A stretch of 6,067 nucleotides of DNA, from assembly GCA_900555815.1 (NCBI GenBank), contig USMR01000062.1:1-6067 (forward strand), given 5' to 3'. Source of the DNA: an uncultured Collinsella sp. GTDB taxonomy: Bacteria > Actinomycetota > Coriobacteriia > Coriobacteriales > Coriobacteriaceae. The notes under the pieces are model-generated. The model was not told where the DNA came from. It worked only from the letters and a program-made list of their open reading frames with translations, and searched no databases. Position 1 is the first letter of the stretch; every line of letters begins with the position of its first letter. A program made the position numbers and the translations under genes. Positions 4,868 through 6,067 of this stretch are shown here, piece by piece.

Positions 4868-5427
4868 ATCTGACCTTTGAGGGATTCTTAAAAGGCTATT
4901 GCCGAGAGCTATCCGGACAGCAGTCGCTCAGTTTTAGAAAACTGGTTAAGCAAGCGACGACGGTTGCGCCGCGCGTGGCGGAGCCCCTGTTTTTGCTCGC
5001 TTTGGCACAGGGTAAAGCCGAATACGTTCTGGGCTTATCCGAGGGTTCGTGGATGGAAGAGGGTTACCGAGGCGTTTTGTCCTTGTACGCCCAAACGGGT
5101 AGCCTGGCATCTCTATGCGCCGAGGACAAACTTCCTAATCGTTATGCCAACGTTTGGCGTGCGTATAGAGCGGTGAAGGAAAAGCCAGTGGCGGACAGAA
5201 GAATCAACGCCCTGATGCGAAAAAGAACGTTGGGAGCGCTAGAGGAATCGGGTGTAACGCGCTACGGTCTCTGCCGCGATTTGAATCTGAATAAGGGAAA
5301 CGTGTACGCATATTTAGCCGGTGATGACTCAAAGGTGAGCAGGGAGACGGCGCGCCGCATTATGGAATATGCGGAGGAGAGGGGCGCCCAAGAAGGGGCC
5401 GGGCGCCCGGTGCGTATGGCGGGGTAA
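4864..5427 (+). CDS. Helix-turn-helix protein paired with the nucleotidyltransferase, possible antitoxin
   Basis: A 187-residue protein starting at TTG, overlapping the TGA of the previous gene by 4 nt (TTGA). A longer open frame reaches back to 4744, but it would overlap by 124 nt and lacks a ribosome binding site, whereas AGGAGG stands 7 nt before the TTG. Residues 1-110 are mainly helical and unassigned (LSFRKLVKQA, PLFLLALAQG, SLYAQTGSL). The C-terminal part (about 122-170) reads as an Xre/Cro-type HTH: LGALEESGVTRYGLCRDL, then a likely recognition helix NKGNVYAYLAG (143-153), then SRETARRIMEYA (159-170). An HTH protein coupled to a nucleotidyltransferase suggests a repressor/antitoxin that binds its partner's promoter, possibly the inverted repeat at 4304-4324. 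Order is toxin-first, opposite to classical AbiEi-AbiEii. Function is inferred from context; the N-terminal region could instead bind an RNA or protein target. Confidence 0.75.
   Translation: MNLTFEGFLKGYCRELSGQQSLSFRKLVKQATTVAPRVAEPLFLLALAQGKAEYVLGLSEGSWMEEGYRGVLSLYAQTGSLASLCAEDKLPNRYANVWRAYRAVKEKPVADRRINALMRKRTLGALEESGVTRYGLCRDLNLNKGNVYAYLAGDDSKVSRETARRIMEYAEERGAQEGAGRPVRMAG
5382..5408 (+). repeat. Duplicated GGGCGCCC palindrome at the 3' end of the HTH gene
   Basis: GGGCGCCC occurs at 5382-5389 and 5401-5408, 11 nt apart. Each is a perfect palindrome, and the two can also pair with each other as an 8-bp GC-only stem. The following sequence has no tight T tract, so this is not a standard terminator. 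It sits within the codons for the Gly/Ala/Arg-rich tail. Confidence 0.5.
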
Positions 5428-5478
5428 GATTGATCGCGGTTTTGATTGGTGCTCGATTGGGTTTGTTGGGCGGAGTTT

Positions 5479-6067
5479 ATGTCTGCTATTGATATTGTGC
5501 TTGTTGTGATCGCCTTGGTGGCGGTGGGGGTTGCTGTGGCTTGCGCCCTCCAGCTCAAGAGCCTGCGTGCCGAGTTGCGGGAGCGTGGCGACAGTAGCGC
5601 GGAAACGCTGGCAGCACTCGAGCAGGCCAACAACGCGCTCGATGCCCTGAACGTCGCGCTGGCCGAAACTCGCCGCACGGCCAATGCCATCGCGCAGCAG
5701 CAGACGACAGATGCGGCCGTGGAGCAGCAACGTTACCTGACCATCGCACGTGAGTTTTCGCAAGCTGGTGACCGGATGGATGACCTGCGCCGCGAGACGG
5801 CCCAACAGCTCGGTGCCAACCGCGAGGGTATCGAGCATCGCCTGGACAAGGTGCGCGAAACGGTCGATGCTCAGCTGGGCGCCATCCGCAAAGACAACAA
5901 CGTGCAGCTCGATCAAATGCGTGCGACGGTGGACGAGAAGCTCTCCCGCACGCTCAACGACCGACTGTCGGCATCGTTTAAGCAGGTGAGCGACCAGCTC
6001 GAGGCCGTGTACAAGGGCCTGGGCGACATGCAGTCCATCGCCACCGGCGTGGGCGACCTTAAGCGCG
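5479..6067 (+). CDS. rmuC: DNA recombination protein RmuC, N-terminal part (runs off the window)
   Basis: The first 196 residues of an RmuC-family protein. An N-terminal membrane anchor spans about 4-24 (IDIVLVVIALVAVGVAVACA). A long coiled coil follows (about 28-165), rich in heptads such as LRRETAQQL (103-111) and VRETVDAQL (125-133). The conserved family segment then begins: EKLSRTLNDRLSASFKQVSD (153-172) and YKGLGDMQSIATGVGDLK (178-195), which leads into the nuclease-like core outside the window. RmuC limits inversion and recombination at short inverted repeats in E. coli and is thought to be a nuclease-related factor. Family proteins are usually 400-500 residues. The ATG at 5479 is preceded by GGAG (5472-5475) with only 3-nt spacing, so initiation may be weak; the protein nevertheless starts correctly for the family. 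It lies 51 nt after the HTH gene and may be partly read through from that operon. Confidence 0.93.
   Translation, partial: MSAIDIVLVVIALVAVGVAVACALQLKSLRAELRERGDSSAETLAALEQANNALDALNVALAETRRTANAIAQQQTTDAAVEQQRYLTIAREFSQAGDRMDDLRRETAQQLGANREGIEHRLDKVRETVDAQLGAIRKDNNVQLDQMRATVDEKLSRTLNDRLSASFKQVSDQLEAVYKGLGDMQSIATGVGDLKR

Noticed and set aside
5329..5916. 195-residue minus-strand frame across the HTH and rmuC genes
   Set aside because: It crosses two supported plus-strand genes and their gap and resembles no family.

Overview
The window reads like a chromosomal segment of an anaerobic, moderately high-GC actinobacterium. The protein styles (rubrerythrin, a cluster-less MutY-like glycosylase, an actinobacterial-type RmuC) and the compact plus-strand organisation best fit Coriobacteriia, possibly a Collinsella-like gut organism. 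That placement is inference from recognition, not from a search. All supported genes are on the + strand.

Positions 1-1769: the window opens with a strong intrinsic terminator (6-33) of an unseen upstream gene. A 320-bp leader follows, with a TATACT -10-like box inside a dyad and a separate 12-bp perfect palindrome. Then comes a two-gene operon: an Rrf2-family regulator carrying an Fe-S-type cysteine cluster (357-842) and, 21 nt later, a MutY/HhH-GPD adenine glycosylase (864-1769). The glycosylase lacks the usual [4Fe-4S] cysteines and has Glu where the catalytic Asp normally sits. An 11-bp perfect inverted repeat lies over its first codons.

Positions 1770-3530: rubrerythrin (1884-2423), with a complete diiron site and a rubredoxin domain, extends the oxidative-stress theme: a redox-type sensor, 8-oxoG:A mismatch repair and peroxide reduction. 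Next is an unknown four-TM membrane protein (2707-3339). Two copies of one 170-180-bp repeat element follow the stop codons of rbr and of the membrane-protein gene at nearly the same distance (16 and 15 nt). Each copy is a long hairpin with 36-nt arms, a strongly conserved linker and an intrinsic terminator. The inner stem sequence differs between copies while pairing is kept.

Positions 3531-4213: a 250-bp non-coding stretch with local inverted repeats precedes a small Gln-rich protein with a single TM segment (3779-4213).

Positions 4214-5427: an AT-richer leader with a short inverted repeat introduces a two-gene cassette. The first gene encodes a small nucleotidyltransferase-fold protein (GGS...DxD, DUF6036/AbiEii-like). 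It overlaps by 4 nt a protein with a C-terminal helix-turn-helix, which starts at TTG behind a perfect Shine-Dalgarno sequence. This is the best candidate here for an under-described system, possibly a toxin-antitoxin or phage-defence module in toxin-first order.

Positions 5479-6067: the 5' part of rmuC, running off the window.
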